The notes: a model not told the origin generated them from the sequence alone. Counted from the first letter of the stretch, positions 1-9,560 are shown. The stretch is 64,000 nucleotides of DNA from Dyadobacter koreensis (GCF_900108855.1 NZ_FNXY01000002.1:62001-126000), one strand, 5' to 3'. Made by a program: numbers and translations.

Positions 1-1
1 A

Positions 2-1642
2 AAAAACGGAACAGGTCTGGTTATACCTGGATTATATACAATTGCAAATATTGCTCCTGCCAATCTACGGTATGAAAGTTATTTTTCTGAAAGAGCTGTG
101 TTCAGCGTATATGGCTTAGCGAACTTCGGTTACCGTGACATGGTTTTTCTTGACGTCACCGCACGTAACGACTGGTCCAGTACTCTTCCCAAGGCAAACC
201 GTTCCTATTTTTATCCGTCAGCGTCACTTAGCATCCTGTTAAATGAAATGATTCCGGTTTCTGAACAGATCAATTTGTTTAAATTAAGAGGAGGTGTTGC
301 ACAAGTTGGAAAGGATACCAATCCTTATAGTCTCTTTGCAACTTTGGAAGACGCCGGCGCCTGGGATGGCCTTACGCGTCTTTCGAAATCAGGAAAAATA
401 TTACTTCCTGATTTGAAGCCGGAAATCGCTACGTCCTATGAAGCGGGAATTGATCTGAATATGTTCAAAAACAAACTTCGTTTCGCGGGAACATACTACC
501 AGGTTGAAAACAGAAACCAGATCATTCCGACAACTTTACCAGGATCCAGTGGATTTACCTCTAAAAATATTAACGCAGGTTTGTTAGTAAGTAAGGGCGT
601 TGAGCTTTCACTTGGTGGAACACCGCTTGATAAAAATGGCTGGCGTTGGGATATTACAGCCAACTGGTCGCGCAACCGGACTACCATCAAAGAGCTTTCT
701 GATGGACTGGAATTCTATGATCTTTGGTCTGATGCAAAAGGAGGCGCAAGAACGTATGTCGGTGAGCAAATCGGAGATTTATATGACGCAGAAATTGTCA
801 CGGTTACCGATAAATCATCAAAATATTATGGATATCCAATTCTTGACGACGAAGGTTCCTGGCAAAGTGTAAGTTATTCCAATACCCGAAATAAAATTGG
901 AAACTTCAATCCCGACTTTATTTTAGGTATGCAGACAACGCTGGCCTATAAAGGATTCAGTCTGAATATGACTTTCGACTGGCGAAACGGTGGAAACTTT
1001 GTTTCTCAGACTTACCGCTACTCTGAGTCAGATTTAAAGTCTCAAAGATTTCTGGATCAGTTGATTAATCCAAACGGGCTTTCGGGAGATGCGCTGGCAA
1101 ATATGTTAACTTCTGATCCTGATAAATATATTAAAATCAGTGGAAACCACTTTCCGATTGTCGGGGGCCCCACGGCTGAATACGGCGGTTTCCCTTATAA
1201 ATATGGAGGGAATACATACAATTATGCTGTATTTAATCCGGGTGTGATAGCGACATACGATGAAGGAGGAAATATCACAGGTTATACGGAAAATCTTGGC
1301 GGGAAAGACACAAAATATATTCCATATGGCGATAATTATCCCTGGAGTTTTATGCGTGCAGCAACCTTTGATGCATCGTTTATCAAGCTTCGTGAAGTGT
1401 CTCTGGGATATGAACTTCCTGCCAGTTTTGTGAGAAAAATTGGTGTACAGGCTGCTAACATTTCCGTATATAGCCGCAACATTATGTTATGGACAAAGGC
1501 GAAGATCGGTATCGATCCTGAAACGGCGTTTCAACAAGAATCATCTGCTCAGGCCGGAACTCAGTTCCGTCAGGGAATCGAACGTTATAATGTAACTCCA
1601 TGGGTAATACCGGTAGGTTTTAAACTTGGATTAACTTTCTGA
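2..1642 (+). CDS. SusC/RagA-family TonB-linked outer membrane protein, C-terminal part
   Basis: The frame is open from base 2, so the gene begins before the window; the GTG at 98 is internal. The visible 546 residues are the C-terminal half of a 22-strand outer-membrane barrel that imports a ligand with its SusD lid, powered by TonB. Typical SusC segments are present: TARNDWSSTLP, an LKPE segment followed by EAGIDLNMFKN, GFSLNMTFDWRNGG and, near the end, DASFIKLREVSLGYELP and YSRNIMLWT. The last residue is Phe, as usual for barrels assembled by BamA. The SusD gene follows after 34 bases. The segments match the complete SusC at 58246-61446, so the two are paralogues. The ligand cannot be read from the sequence. 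Confidence 0.95.
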   Translation, partial: KNGTGLVIPGLYTIANIAPANLRYESYFSERAVFSVYGLANFGYRDMVFLDVTARNDWSSTLPKANRSYFYPSASLSILLNEMIPVSEQINLFKLRGGVAQVGKDTNPYSLFATLEDAGAWDGLTRLSKSGKILLPDLKPEIATSYEAGIDLNMFKNKLRFAGTYYQVENRNQIIPTTLPGSSGFTSKNINAGLLVSKGVELSLGGTPLDKNGWRWDITANWSRNRTTIKELSDGLEFYDLWSDAKGGARTYVGEQIGDLYDAEIVTVTDKSSKYYGYPILDDEGSWQSVSYSNTRNKIGNFNPDFILGMQTTLAYKGFSLNMTFDWRNGGNFVSQTYRYSESDLKSQRFLDQLINPNGLSGDALANMLTSDPDKYIKISGNHFPIVGGPTAEYGGFPYKYGGNTYNYAVFNPGVIATYDEGGNITGYTENLGGKDTKYIPYGDNYPWSFMRAATFDASFIKLREVSLGYELPASFVRKIGVQAANISVYSRNIMLWTKAKIGIDPETAFQQESSAQAGTQFRQGIERYNVTPWVIPVGFKLGLTF

Positions 1643-1676
1643 TAATCAAAACGTAACTGTTTGAAAAAAAATCATT

Positions 1677-3320
1677 ATGAAACGAATTAGCAAAAAAATC
1701 ATAACATTCTCCTTACTGTTCTGCGGCCTTACTTTTTCATGTAAGGACCTGACTGAGCTCAACGAGAATCCCAACGGAGTAGGTACTGAATCCGTAAATC
1801 CGAATCTGATCCTGCCGACAGTTTTGACCGAAGCAGCAAAAATTTATGTAGATCTTGGTTATCAGAATATTGCCGGCGTTGTGCAGCATACACAAAAAGA
1901 CGCATGGGCGACTGAGCACAACGATTATGAGTGGGGCGGCGATCAGAGCTGGAACAAATACTATGATGTTTTAAGAAATAACGATTTGCTTTACAACCGG
2001 GCTGTCGAAATGAAGTTTGAATACCATCAGGGCGTTGCTTTGGTAATGAAATCCTTTATGTTCGGTCTGATTACGGATTTGTGGGGAGATGCTCCCTATA
2101 CAAATGCACTCAAAGGAGAATTAGGCGGTACAGACAATATCACACCGGTTTTTGACGATCAGTCCGTGATCTATGCCGGTATCATTGCAGACCTGGAGAA
2201 AGCGAATACATTATTATCAAAATCAAAAGGTGAATACGCTGGTATTGTAGACAATGTTGATGTTTATTACAGTGGTGATCCTGTGAAATGGAGAAAAATG
2301 GCGAACTCCCTGCTTTTAAGATACTACATGCGTATTTCTTCGAAACAGCCGGATATCGCAAAAGCCGGGATTGAAAAAATTATTGCAAACGCCGATAAGT
2401 ATCCGTTAATCCTTGCTAATACCGATGATGCCACAATGGGTTTTGCCGGAAACAGCCAAAATGATTCCTGGCCTGCAGATACCGTATTTGACGCGAGTGG
2501 AAGTAATTACAGAAGATTAAAAATGTGTGCAACTTTTGTGGAAAAACTTCAGGCATTGAAAGATCCGCGACTTGCAATATGGGCAAATAAAGTTCAGGTT
2601 CCGTTGGTCGTCGATGCATCACTTCCGGCGGGCACTGACAAAATTGTGGATGGAAAAAGAATGCTTTCTCCTGATAAGGTTGGAAGCGCACAAATTGATA
2701 CCGATCCCGAATATGTTGGTTTGCCGCCTAGCTTCTCTGCTTTGCCTTCCGCTTATAATCTTAATCCAACACCGGGGCAGACGTCATATAATCCGCACGT
2801 TTCTTTTTTAAATAACATGTACAAGTTAGCAAAAGGGCCGTTGCTGAGAGTTCGTATGATTTCGGCTGCGGAAGTGCATTTTATTCTGGCAGAAGCGGCT
2901 TTGAAGGGCTGGGCAGCAGGAAGTGCAAAAACACATTACGAGGAAGCTATTAAAGCGTCCTTCAATACCTGGACGGTTTCGAATTCCTATGCCGCATATA
3001 TGGCACAGCCAGGCGTTGTTTTTGATAATACGTTAAGGCAAATAATTGAGCAAAAGTGGATCGCCGGCTGGACAGCTGCTACCGAAGCCTGGTTTGATTA
3101 CAGGAGGACAGGTTTTCCTGAACTAAAAGCGGGTCCTTCTGCAAAAAGACAAGTACTTCCTGTGCGCTTCTACTATATGCGTGACGAGATCAATATTAAT
3201 AAAGCCAATGCGCAGCAAGCGTTAAGCAAATTACAAATCACGAGTTTTTCACAAGCTGATCAGGAAAATAGCCCCTGGTCAAAACAGTGGCTGATCCAGG
3301 GTACAAATAAGCCCTGGTAA
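1677..3320 (+). CDS. SusD/RagB-family nutrient-binding outer membrane lipoprotein
   Basis: This is the surface lipoprotein that closes over the SusC barrel and binds the substrate. The 547-residue product has a lipoprotein signal with the lipidated Cys at about residue 22 (LTFSC). It continues with the NENPNGV segment seen at the N-terminus of the SusD-like_2 branch. The central MKSFMFGLITDLWGDAPY and the late IIEQKWIAGW, EAWFDYRRTGFP and PVRFYYM segments belong to the same branch; the SusD at 61492 has matching ones. It is co-transcribed with the SusC upstream and followed by a hairpin near 3343. Family is certain, substrate is unknown. Confidence 0.95.
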   Translation: MKRISKKIITFSLLFCGLTFSCKDLTELNENPNGVGTESVNPNLILPTVLTEAAKIYVDLGYQNIAGVVQHTQKDAWATEHNDYEWGGDQSWNKYYDVLRNNDLLYNRAVEMKFEYHQGVALVMKSFMFGLITDLWGDAPYTNALKGELGGTDNITPVFDDQSVIYAGIIADLEKANTLLSKSKGEYAGIVDNVDVYYSGDPVKWRKMANSLLLRYYMRISSKQPDIAKAGIEKIIANADKYPLILANTDDATMGFAGNSQNDSWPADTVFDASGSNYRRLKMCATFVEKLQALKDPRLAIWANKVQVPLVVDASLPAGTDKIVDGKRMLSPDKVGSAQIDTDPEYVGLPPSFSALPSAYNLNPTPGQTSYNPHVSFLNNMYKLAKGPLLRVRMISAAEVHFILAEAALKGWAAGSAKTHYEEAIKASFNTWTVSNSYAAYMAQPGVVFDNTLRQIIEQKWIAGWTAATEAWFDYRRTGFPELKAGPSAKRQVLPVRFYYMRDEININKANAQQALSKLQITSFSQADQENSPWSKQWLIQGTNKPW

Positions 3321-3342
3321 CCGAAATTTAATTGTAAACAAG

Positions 3343-3372
3343 AACGGGTCGATTAGTTTTCGCCCGTTTTTG
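3343..3372 (+). terminator. Probable terminator after the SusC/SusD pair
   Basis: AACGGG at 3343-3348 pairs with CCCGTT at 3363-3368, and the right arm runs into a T-rich stretch. It lies 23 bases after the SusD stop, and the next gene starts about 115 bases later. Confidence 0.6.
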
Positions 3373-3486
3373 CTTTTCAAAGGCATACGTTCTTACCGTT
3401 TTGTGCGAGAAAGTTTAAGTCTGTTTATTGAACCCGATGCGCCTTCCCGGTATGGATGAGAAGATTAAATACTAAACCTCCATCTA

Positions 3487-4848
3487 ATGAAAAATGACCC
3501 TTTGAAATTGCTTTTTTGTATTCTGATTATTTGCTTGCTGTGTGGCAGGAATCTGAAAGCGCAGGTTTCCACAACACCGGAAACTGCACTTCGGGATTAT
3601 CTGAATAATGGCGATAAGTCACTGAAATGGGAGCTGAAAGAAACTTTTATGCAAGGGGAAAATACATTTTACAGCTTATTAGTAACCTCGCAGAAGTGGC
3701 GTGAATTCACCTGGACGCATCAATTGACCATCATTGTTCCAAAGGAAAACAAGTTTGATGGCGCCTTATTATTTATTTCAGGCGGATCAAATAAAGAAGG
3801 CCTACCAAACTGGGGTAATAAGCGGGATGATAATTTACTTAATTCTCTGAGTACCATTGCAAGAGAAAATAAAGCCATCGTGGCACTATTAAAACAAACA
3901 CCAAACCAGCCGTTTTTTGGGGATTTAACTGAGGACGCCCTGATTTCGTATACGTTGCATCATTTCAAAAAGGACAGAGATTATACCTGGCCACTGCTTT
4001 TCCCAATGGTAAAAAGTGCTGTACGAGCCATGGATGTAGTACAGGAATTTTCGAAGCAAAAACTAAATCATGAGGTAAAAAAGTTTGTCGTTTCGGGCGC
4101 TTCAAAACGAGGCTGGACAACCTGGCTTACGGGTGCTAATGACAAAAGAGTTGCGGCGATCGCGCCAATGGTTATAGACATTTTGAACATGCCGGTCAGC
4201 CTTGATTATCAAATTAAATCCTGGGGAGATTACAGTATTCAGATCGAGGATTATGTAAAGCTGGGCATACCACAAAATAGCAACACGCCCGAAGGATCTG
4301 CGATCACGATTATGATTGACCCTTATTCCTACCGGGCAAAACTGACAATGCCAAAACTGATCGTGATGGGAACCAACGACGAATATTGGGTCGTAGATAA
4401 TATCAAGAATTATTTAAACGGCATTCCCGGTAATAATATGCTGCATTATGTGCCAAATGCAGGCCATGATTTGGGTGGAGGAAGGCAGGCGATGGAAGCT
4501 CTAGGTGCATTTTTTGGGAATACACTTACAAATACGCCATACCCATTATGCGAGTGGACGCAATCGACTGATAAAAAGGGAGTGAGTCTCTCCGTAAAAG
4601 CCTCCTCGGATCTTTTAGTTGACGTGATTTTATGGTCAGCCGACTCGAAAGATCAGGATATTCGCGATGATAAATGGACCGGTAAAAGTCTGGGAATTAA
4701 AAATAAATCCAGCATTAACATAAATCAGGCATTTCCATCAAGCGGTTTTCGTGCATTTTATATTGACCTGAAATACAAGGATAAGAACGGCGGGACTTAT
4801 ACTGAGAGCACACGAGTTTTTTTAACGAATAGCAAAGCCTTATTATAA
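3487..4848 (+). CDS. PhoPQ-activated pathogenicity-related (PqaA-type) alpha/beta hydrolase, secreted
   Basis: The 453-residue protein has a signal peptide (hydrophobic run, then LKAQ near residue 26). Its body matches the PhoPQ-related family (PqaA/AprA type). The nucleophile elbow reads VSGASKRGWTTWLTGA, with the likely catalytic Ser near residue 206. LIVMGTNDEYW fits the acid-bearing loop and NAGHDLGGG the catalytic His. Family members are alpha/beta hydrolases with poorly known substrates. The stop codon overlaps an ATG of the next frame (TAATG), so it is coupled to the metallophosphoesterase. Together with the SusC/SusD genes upstream this suggests extracytoplasmic cleavage of an imported compound, possibly an ester; this last point is inference. 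Confidence 0.85.
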   Translation: MKNDPLKLLFCILIICLLCGRNLKAQVSTTPETALRDYLNNGDKSLKWELKETFMQGENTFYSLLVTSQKWREFTWTHQLTIIVPKENKFDGALLFISGGSNKEGLPNWGNKRDDNLLNSLSTIARENKAIVALLKQTPNQPFFGDLTEDALISYTLHHFKKDRDYTWPLLFPMVKSAVRAMDVVQEFSKQKLNHEVKKFVVSGASKRGWTTWLTGANDKRVAAIAPMVIDILNMPVSLDYQIKSWGDYSIQIEDYVKLGIPQNSNTPEGSAITIMIDPYSYRAKLTMPKLIVMGTNDEYWVVDNIKNYLNGIPGNNMLHYVPNAGHDLGGGRQAMEALGAFFGNTLTNTPYPLCEWTQSTDKKGVSLSVKASSDLLVDVILWSADSKDQDIRDDKWTGKSLGIKNKSSININQAFPSSGFRAFYIDLKYKDKNGGTYTESTRVFLTNSKALL

Positions 4849-4874
4849 TGTTTTTCGATTCCAACCTCCTGATT

Positions 4875-6662
4875 ATGAAAAGCTATTTTAGCCTGAAAAA
4901 TTTAACCAGCTCGCTCCTGATATTTTTTATTTATTGTTCATGTAAAAGTGAAAAAACGGAAAGTGCGCATACTGTCAGAGAAGTGATGGATCAGGTTGTA
5001 ACAAGACTTTACAATGATCTCAATGCCCAGCAGCTGGACACCATTCGTCAGCGTTATATTCTTAATTTTCTTACCAATGATGAAAAGCATGTTCTCGCTA
5101 CCAAATTCTGGACATTTGAGGTGAATACGCCCGTTACAGTGTCCTTAATGCGAAACACAAAACAGCTGGAAATCCCTTTTTGGCTTAGTGAAACTGGTTT
5201 TAAGAAGACACAAATGGTCGTGAAAAACGAAGAATATGACTATGAAGTCTGGCAAAAGGATTTTGATAAGGGAGCTGTTGAACTTGGGATTAATGGGTTT
5301 GATAAGCACCGCCCTGTGTACTTTATAAGCGTCGCAGCTCGCGAAAAAAGTGCGGATCTTCAGGTGACAAATGTTTATCCGTCCGAGTTTCCCATGTCTG
5401 TTATGAAAAAAGGTGCATTTACCTATCATGATTGGGATAGTTTGATCCTGACGGAGATACCTGCCGAGCTGGATGGACAAATTCTTTTTACAACCGTTCG
5501 CGGCCGTGCACGTGAAGCACATCTTGTTGACGCTTTTAGAAAAACCATTGCACCCTCCTCGGAAAAACCGGATCAGATTATGCTTACCATGAGCGGTGAT
5601 CCGAAAACGGCGATGGATATTCAATGGCGCACCAACGCATCTTCGGGTCTTGCAACAGTTAAATACTGGGAAAGTAATGGAAACGATACTCTGGTGTCAA
5701 AGGGTTTGTCGTCTAAAATAGAAGACAGGTTATTACAAAATGACCGCTATATTTTCAGACATACCGCAAGACTTGATAAACTAAAACCGGGAACAGTTTA
5801 TAATTACAAAGTTGGTTGTGAAAACGGAGAATGGTCGCATATCGCGAGTTTTAAAACAGAGAAGTCAGGTAATGACGGATTTTCTTTTATCTGGTTTGGC
5901 GATACGCACGAATCCGGGATCTGGGGTGACATGGCTCAGAAATCATTGAAACGTCACCCTGATATTTCATTTTTTGATATCGCCGGGGATCTTGTCAGTA
6001 CCGGTCTGAACAGAGATGAATGGGATGAACTCTGGATGCATTCCGGTGACATTTTTCAGAGCAAACCTTTGATGCCTGTTCCGGGGAATCATGATAGTCA
6101 GGACGGACTGGGTGCTGGGATGTATCAGGAAATGTTCAGCCTGCCGGCGAATGGTCCGGAAGGTTTGCCAAAGGAAATGACATATGCTTTTAACTACCAG
6201 GATGCATTATTTATCATGATCGACGCCACACTTTCTGTCCCCGCACAAACACAGTGGCTTGAAGAAAAACTAAGAACTTCCAAAGCCAGATGGAAATTTG
6301 TTTTCTTTCACTTTCCTCCCTACAATTTCGTCGAACCTTATGATGAGATTCGTAGAGAATGGTGTACGTTATTTGACAAATATCATGTAGATATGGTTAT
6401 GAACGGACATATGCATTACTACCTCAGAACAAAACCAATGAACAACGGGAAAGCGATGGCCTCGCCTGCGCAGGGAACAATTTATACGATGTCAATAAGT
6501 ATTCCAGGAAAGCAGGAGGCGTGGCCTGCAGAAGATTATGCAGTAAAGAGATACCAGGACGGGCCTCTTTACCAGCATATTGCGATGAAGGGAAATACCC
6601 TAACGTATCAATGCCTGGATCCCGACGGGGTGGTGAGAGATGCGTTTGAGATTATTAAGTAG
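4875..6662 (+). CDS. Metallophosphoesterase lipoprotein with purple-acid-phosphatase-like N-terminal domain
   Basis: A calcineurin-like phosphoesterase predicted to sit on the outside of a membrane. The frame opens at 4848, overlapping the previous stop, but the ATG at 4875 gives a proper lipoprotein signal (KSYFSLKN, hydrophobic core, then IYCSC), so I prefer it. Metal-ligand motifs are all present (numbered from 4848): GDTH around D352, GDLV, GNHD around 414-416 and GHMH around 521-523. Ahead of these lies a fibronectin-like region (DIQWRTN and LKPGTVYNYKVG) as in purple acid phosphatases. It likely hydrolyses phosphate esters; the actual substrate is not visible. Confidence 0.88.
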   Translation: MKSYFSLKNLTSSLLIFFIYCSCKSEKTESAHTVREVMDQVVTRLYNDLNAQQLDTIRQRYILNFLTNDEKHVLATKFWTFEVNTPVTVSLMRNTKQLEIPFWLSETGFKKTQMVVKNEEYDYEVWQKDFDKGAVELGINGFDKHRPVYFISVAAREKSADLQVTNVYPSEFPMSVMKKGAFTYHDWDSLILTEIPAELDGQILFTTVRGRAREAHLVDAFRKTIAPSSEKPDQIMLTMSGDPKTAMDIQWRTNASSGLATVKYWESNGNDTLVSKGLSSKIEDRLLQNDRYIFRHTARLDKLKPGTVYNYKVGCENGEWSHIASFKTEKSGNDGFSFIWFGDTHESGIWGDMAQKSLKRHPDISFFDIAGDLVSTGLNRDEWDELWMHSGDIFQSKPLMPVPGNHDSQDGLGAGMYQEMFSLPANGPEGLPKEMTYAFNYQDALFIMIDATLSVPAQTQWLEEKLRTSKARWKFVFFHFPPYNFVEPYDEIRREWCTLFDKYHVDMVMNGHMHYYLRTKPMNNGKAMASPAQGTIYTMSISIPGKQEAWPAEDYAVKRYQDGPLYQHIAMKGNTLTYQCLDPDGVVRDAFEIIK

Positions 6663-6693
6663 TTTGAAAATCGCTACTGGTTTATAAATAAAT

Positions 6694-7254
6694 CTAATAC
6701 AAAAACGGGATCAAGCCGCTGGTTGATTTTTTATAATCCAGATATTCATTACCAAACTGTTCGATCAAAAGTTTCTCTTCAATCTTAATCCGGTAAGTAA
6801 ATACGGTTAAAACAGAAACAATAATTAATAACAGGCTTACCCAATTGTTGAGCGCAATGCCGAAACCTGCGAAAGACAGAAGCGAAGCAAAATAGGAAGG
6901 GTGACGGAGATATTTATACATCCCGTCCCTTTTTAATTTATGATCTTCGCGAATGGTAACATCCACCGTGAAAAATGCTCCAAGCGAGAAAACAGCAGCA
7001 AATCGAAGTACTATACCGGTGATGATGATACCAAGTCCGATATAGTGAAACGCGGGCGTCGAATAAATAAAAAAACGAAAATTCATTGCGATATAAACCG
7101 CAAGAACATTGGCCAGTACGACGGTTACCCAAATAATTGCAAGCGAGTTTTTATCCGTATGCTGTCTGTCAGTGCTTTTTGAACGAAGAAGACGATTAAG
7201 TAAAGCTTCGGTCAGAAACCAAATGACATAGGTCGCGGTAAACAATGAGCTCAT
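6694..7254 (-). CDS. Isoprenylcysteine carboxyl methyltransferase-like integral membrane protein
   Basis: A 186-residue membrane protein with four to five hydrophobic segments. The signature region GMYKYLRHPSYFASLLSFAGFG is the cofactor-binding stretch (RHPxY) of the ICMT/PEMT-like methyltransferases. The C-terminal IKIEEKLLIEQFGNEYLDYKK also fits (family hallmark EExxLxxxFGxxYxxY). In bacteria the substrate of these proteins is mostly unknown, so no specific reaction is claimed. It lies three bases after the GNAT gene at 7258-7782, so the two form one minus-strand unit. The plus-strand metallophosphoesterase converges on it with only about 30 bases between. Confidence 0.85.
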   Translation of the reverse strand: MSSLFTATYVIWFLTEALLNRLLRSKSTDRQHTDKNSLAIIWVTVVLANVLAVYIAMNFRFFIYSTPAFHYIGLGIIITGIVLRFAAVFSLGAFFTVDVTIREDHKLKRDGMYKYLRHPSYFASLLSFAGFGIALNNWVSLLLIIVSVLTVFTYRIKIEEKLLIEQFGNEYLDYKKSTSGLIPFLY

Positions 7255-7257
7255 GGG

Positions 7258-7782
7258 TCAATTTTGTTTTTTCATCAAAATATCTGTTTGTAAATCGTTG
7301 CCAAGTTTAAAAGAATGCTTATCAAAAACGGTAAAACCATTCTTTTCATAAAATTTTATGGCTTTAAGATTTTTTTCCCAAACACCGAGCCAGACGTATT
7401 TCAATTTATGTTCACGCGAAATCTCCATTGCTTTTGAGAAGAGCAATTGTCCCGCCTTTTGTCCCTGAAATTCTTGCAGAACATAAATTCGCTCAATTTC
7501 CAGACTATCGGGGTCTTGCAATTCGGTTTGTGCAGAACTAAGATTTACTTTGAGATAACCTGCCGTATTGTTATCAATGTTAATAAAATAAAACTGGGAG
7601 TCAGGATTATTGATTTCAGCAGTTAGTTTCTCGGAGGTGAAACCGGAATCAAGGTAAATGTCAATATCTTCCTTTGTATTAACGGGAGCGAAAGTTTCAG
7701 TGAAAGTCTGGATTCCGATTCGCCGTAATATATCTAGATCCTTAATTGTTACTCTGGTTATATCAATTTTGTTGTCTTGCAT
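7258..7782 (-). CDS. GNAT-family N-acetyltransferase
   Basis: The ATG at 7782 gives a 174-residue protein beginning MQDNKIDITRV, which fits the first beta strand of the fold; an upstream ATG at 7812 would add ten unlikely residues. The acetyl-CoA site appears as LEIERIYVLQEFQGQKAGQLLF (Q-x-x-G-x-A/G type loop), followed by YVWLGVWEKNLKAIKFYEKNGF. These match RimI-like and spermidine/amine acetyltransferase relatives. The acceptor is unknown. It is the first gene of the two-gene unit with the methyltransferase-like gene downstream. Confidence 0.9.
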   Translation of the reverse strand: MQDNKIDITRVTIKDLDILRRIGIQTFTETFAPVNTKEDIDIYLDSGFTSEKLTAEINNPDSQFYFINIDNNTAGYLKVNLSSAQTELQDPDSLEIERIYVLQEFQGQKAGQLLFSKAMEISREHKLKYVWLGVWEKNLKAIKFYEKNGFTVFDKHSFKLGNDLQTDILMKKQN

Positions 7783-7921
7783 GCAAATTTGTTTTAAACC
7801 GGTTATGAACACTCATAAGTGCCGTCTGCGAATTTACAGCAACTACAGACAGAAGTGCTATAATTGTCATTAAAAAAATCCGTGTGGATCACACACTTTT
7901 AGAATACATAAAGAATCATTT

Positions 7922-8322
7922 TTAACGTGGGTTTATCTCTCCAATCAGGTAAAGATATTGTCCATGACGAGCGTAGTCAGATTCCCGCGCAAATAAAAAG
8001 CTCGGCCCTGATAACCCACCGCCAAATTTTCCCAAAATCCTGCGATAGGAGGAAGCATTGTCAAACCATAAATACATTTTACAAATTAGTGCTGCAGTCA
8101 TAGCTGACGACGATACCCTCCGCATCCGCTATATAAGCAGCCGATTTTTCAGAATAAAACTTCATGGTTATGCCATTCCGGACGAAGTGGATTGTACCCA
8201 AACCGTGTGGCAGATAGCTGATCAGGCCTTCATTTCCGACGCGTCTGGGAAAAGCGAAAAGATGCGGAGGATTTGTAGAAGCTGTTCTTGAAGGTTTAGA
8301 GGAATGAAATAAATGGCTGAAT
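7922..8322 (-). pseudogene. Decayed or frameshifted gene of a conserved secreted-type protein
   Basis: Two minus-strand frames join into one plausible protein. Frame A (about 8322 to 8079) reads through FPRRVGNEGLISYLPHGLG, then IHFVRNGITMKFYSEKSAA and IVVSYDCSTN before a stop. Frame B (to 7922) carries on with CKMYLWFDNASSYRRILG, FGGGLSGPSFLFARESDYA and HGQYLYLIGEINPR. The switch falls near 8079-8090. No start codon is found in frame A and a TAA lies just upstream, so the 5' end is also lost. I do not recognise the family. A sequencing error could explain the shift but not the missing start. The plus-strand frame at 8058-8291 is its shadow. Confidence 0.5.
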
Positions 8323-8391
8323 TATCCACATTAACTTTCAATCAACATTTCCGTCAATATTTAATGAATAAGAAAAGTATAAAACATCTAC

Positions 8392-8423
8392 TTTGCCACT
8401 TTGTGCAATATGAACTATCTTTA
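8392..8423 (+). promoter_or_regulatory. Bacteroidota-type promoter of the RND efflux operon
   Basis: TTTG at 8392-8395 and TATCTTTA at 8416-8423 match the Bacteroidota -33 (TTTG) and -7 (TAnnTTTG) elements with a 20-base spacer; one base of the -7 box deviates. The first gene starts at 8490, about 60 bases after the predicted start of transcription. Confidence 0.5.
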
Positions 8424-8489
8424 AATACTTCGTTTAAGGAAATATAATTAATATATATACAATTTGTACAGAATTTAGTTTTACAAAAT

Positions 8490-9560
8490 ATGCGTACTGT
8501 AATTTTGATAGGCACTATTGTGATCATTCTCGTTTTAGGTAAAATCTATGTGTTTCCTAAATCTGAAAGTGAGAAATCCGGTAGCGTTTCGGGCGGAGGG
8601 AAATCGGGTGGAAAGTCAGCCGGAGCAGGTGCGATTCCTGTTGATGTTTACGTTGTGGGGATGGAGACGGTCGACAATCAGATTTTTGCGTCTGGCACCG
8701 TGTTGCCGAACGAAGAGGTAACGCTGATGTCTGAAATTTCAGGAAGACTTGTAAAACTCAATATTCAGGAAGGTGCCGCAATCACAAAAGGGCAGTTGAT
8801 TGCTAAAATTAACGATCGCGATTTAAAGGCACAACTTCAAAAAGTAGAATACAACCAGGAGCTGGCTAGAAAAATAGAAATGCGCCAGCAGAAACTTTTA
8901 AAGGTCGAAGCGATAAATCTTGAAGAATACGATGTCACGTCCAACAACATCCGGGTTCTTGATGCGGAAAGAGAAGTAATCGAATCACAGCTTGAAAAAA
9001 CAGAAATCCGCGCACCGTTCAGCGGGCGGATTGGATTGAAAAATATCAGCGAAGGTGCATACCTGGCTCCGGGTACGCCCATCGTTACCATTATTCAAAG
9101 TAATCCGATTAAAATAGATTTTACGGTTCCCGAAAAATATACTTCCAATATTCGTGTGGGAAGTCCGGTTACCTTTAATCTGGATGGGGATCTTTTTAAC
9201 TACTCTGCAAAAGTGATCGCACTGGACCCAAAAGTTGATGAAAGTCTTAGAACGCTGCGAATCCGCGCTCTTGCTTCAAATCCTGTCGGCAAATTTGTTC
9301 CGGGCGTGTTTGTGAAAGTGAAGGCAAATCTTGCAGCAAATAATAAGGCGGTTATGATCCCGACAGAAGCAATTGTTCCGGTATTGAAAGGCAAGAAGGT
9401 GTTTGTCGTGAGAAATGGAAAAGCGGAAGAGTTGATGGTTACTACGGGTCTGCGTACCGATAAAAAAATCCAGATACTGGATGGTTTGCAGCAGGGGGAT
9501 TCGCTGATTACTTCCGGAATTATGGCTTTGAAACCAAGTTCGGCTGTCAAAGTTAAATAA
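8490..9560 (+). CDS. RND efflux periplasmic adaptor (membrane fusion protein)
   Basis: The 356-residue protein begins with one hydrophobic anchor, followed by a Gly/Ser-rich linker (residues about 30-52). Then come the HlyD/AcrA-type lipoyl half-motifs: LVKLNIQEGAAITKGQLIA before and IRAPFSGRIGLK after a short alpha-hairpin (residues about 110-160). The beta-barrel and membrane-proximal domains follow, with IPTEAIVPVLKGKKVFVV near the end. It bridges the inner-membrane RND pump to an outer-membrane channel. It is followed after 58 bases by the pump gene. No TolC-type gene is in the window, so the channel must be encoded elsewhere. Confidence 0.93.
   Translation: MRTVILIGTIVIILVLGKIYVFPKSESEKSGSVSGGGKSGGKSAGAGAIPVDVYVVGMETVDNQIFASGTVLPNEEVTLMSEISGRLVKLNIQEGAAITKGQLIAKINDRDLKAQLQKVEYNQELARKIEMRQQKLLKVEAINLEEYDVTSNNIRVLDAEREVIESQLEKTEIRAPFSGRIGLKNISEGAYLAPGTPIVTIIQSNPIKIDFTVPEKYTSNIRVGSPVTFNLDGDLFNYSAKVIALDPKVDESLRTLRIRALASNPVGKFVPGVFVKVKANLAANNKAVMIPTEAIVPVLKGKKVFVVRNGKAEELMVTTGLRTDKKIQILDGLQQGDSLITSGIMALKPSSAVKVK

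Noticed and set aside
5145..5624. A 159-codon minus-strand frame opposite the metallophosphoesterase
   Set aside because: Shadow of the N-terminal half of a gene with complete motifs.
8058..8291. A 77-codon plus-strand frame
   Set aside because: It is the complement of the decayed minus-strand gene at 7922-8322, which gives the better protein sequence.
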